From positions 1 through 5,265 of the forward strand of contig JAGQNU010000036.1 of assembly GCA_020427905.1 (NCBI GenBank): a stretch of DNA of 5,265 bases. Reading direction: 5' to 3'. Below the pieces are notes generated by a model. It worked only from the letters and a program-made list of their open reading frames with translations, searched no databases and was not told the DNA's origin. Below are positions 4,907 through 5,265 of the stretch, piece after piece. The stretch's first letter is position 1; each line of letters starts with the position of its first letter. Both the position numbers and the translations under genes were made by a program. Source of the stretch: Candidatus Saccharimonadota bacterium. Lineage in GTDB: Bacteria > Patescibacteriota > Saccharimonadia > Saccharimonadales > UBA7683.

Positions 4907-5265
4907 CGAGTGACACCGAACTGTTCTTCAAGATCTGCTAGTATGTACGTAGTCAGCGTAGGATCACCGTCACGAACGCGTTGCTCTAACGCATCTGCTC
5001 GTGCTCGTTGCTCCTCTCCAGGGATATGCCGTGATACTCCACTGTCAGTATCGCTGCAGCCACCAGCAATAGCGGGAATTATCGTCACCTCGTCGTCCCC
5101 TTGTACTCTTGCTGCAAGTCCGCCTAAAAATCTAATGTCATCTGCTGTGCTACCGCCCTTCGGACCAACATATATATTTACAAATCGATTTAACTCTGGC
5201 GTCTCACCACTGGTATCAAGTAATACTGGTTCTATGCCAGGGCATTCGGTTTCAAGCCAAGTGAT
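4903..5265 (-). CDS. MoaD/ThiS-family sulfur carrier with 51-residue tail after Gly-Gly, 5' end outside window
   Basis: The minus-strand frame enters at the window's right edge and runs 120 codons to TAA at 4905-4903; the start codon lies outside, so the GTG at 5088 is internal and not the true start. The middle part is a clear MoaD/ThiS beta-grasp domain: LNRFVNIYV, then DDIRFLGGLAARV, then DDEVTIIPAIAGG, with the Gly-Gly encoded at 5064-5059. In known members the C-terminal glycine is adenylated by an E1-like enzyme (MoeB/ThiF) and then carries sulfur as a thiocarboxylate for molybdopterin, thiamine or cysteine synthesis. Here the frame does not stop at Gly-Gly but adds 51 residues, starting with Cys and followed by two charged, helix-like stretches (EEQRARADALEQRV and TTYILADLEEQFGV). 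A loop GPKGGSTA is inserted before DDIRF. With its tail attached, the protein could not be activated at Gly-Gly. Which pathway it serves is unknown. Confidence 0.82.
   Translation of the reverse strand: MTWLETECPGIEPVLLDTSGETPELNRFVNIYVGPKGGSTADDIRFLGGLAARVQGDDEVTIIPAIAGGCSDTDSGVSRHIPGEEQRARADALEQRVRDGDPTLTTYILADLEEQFGVTR

Noticed and set aside
4990..5064. A frameshift just after Gly-Gly explaining the tail of the MoaD-like protein
   Set aside because: One other frame stays open for about 25 codons but shows no family features; the annotated frame gives coherent charged helices, so I kept it, with the doubt recorded in the finding.
5059..5088. GTG at 5088 as the start of a separate 61-residue protein
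   Set aside because: The frame is open upstream to the window edge and encodes a good MoaD/ThiS domain across this codon, so the Val is internal.

Overview
The window carries six genes on a background of roughly 45-50% G+C, preceded by about 270 bases of clearly richer DNA (about 62% G+C by hand count). From left to right they are: a partial minus-strand gene for a stand-alone RNA-polymerase alpha-CTD-like protein; trmD (plus); a HAD-family phosphatase (minus); a Cu/Zn superoxide dismutase (minus); a membrane-anchored class A beta-lactamase-fold serine hydrolase (minus); purF (plus); and a partial minus-strand MoaD/ThiS-type ubiquitin-fold sulfur carrier with an unusual C-terminal tail. No tRNA, rRNA, CRISPR array or transposon is visible. 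UGA is never needed as a sense codon, so the standard bacterial code fits.

The organism is a bacterium, probably monoderm-like: the serine hydrolase has a very basic N-terminus, one membrane segment and an outward-facing domain. Four genes (trmD, the HAD gene, the serine hydrolase gene, purF) have a TATACT-like -10 box ending only about 6-11 bases before the start codon and no Shine-Dalgarno, so their mRNAs should be leaderless or nearly so. Together with the compact layout (31-42 base gaps, a 4-base tail-to-tail overlap, a short TrmD), this would suit a small-genome lineage such as Patescibacteria/Saccharibacteria or a streamlined actinobacterium-like group. That placement is inference only.

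Layout: trmD and the HAD gene converge with 33 bases between them. A 270-base intergenic region (1732-2001) holds the HAD promoter and two hairpins that look like terminators. The serine hydrolase and sodC genes form a likely two-gene minus-strand operon. Its promoter lies back-to-back with that of purF inside a 31-base gap, built on the palindrome AGTATA-N3-TATACT. purF then runs into the convergent MoaD-like gene, the two stop codons sharing TTAA.

The genes do not make one pathway: they cover tRNA modification, dephosphorylation, oxidative defence and cell-envelope work, purine synthesis and sulfur transfer. The points most worth a second look are the MoaD/ThiS protein that continues 51 residues past its Gly-Gly, the alpha-CTD-like protein at a composition break, the symmetric divergent promoter, and a PurF that resembles the Bacillus type but has lost all four iron-sulfur cysteines.
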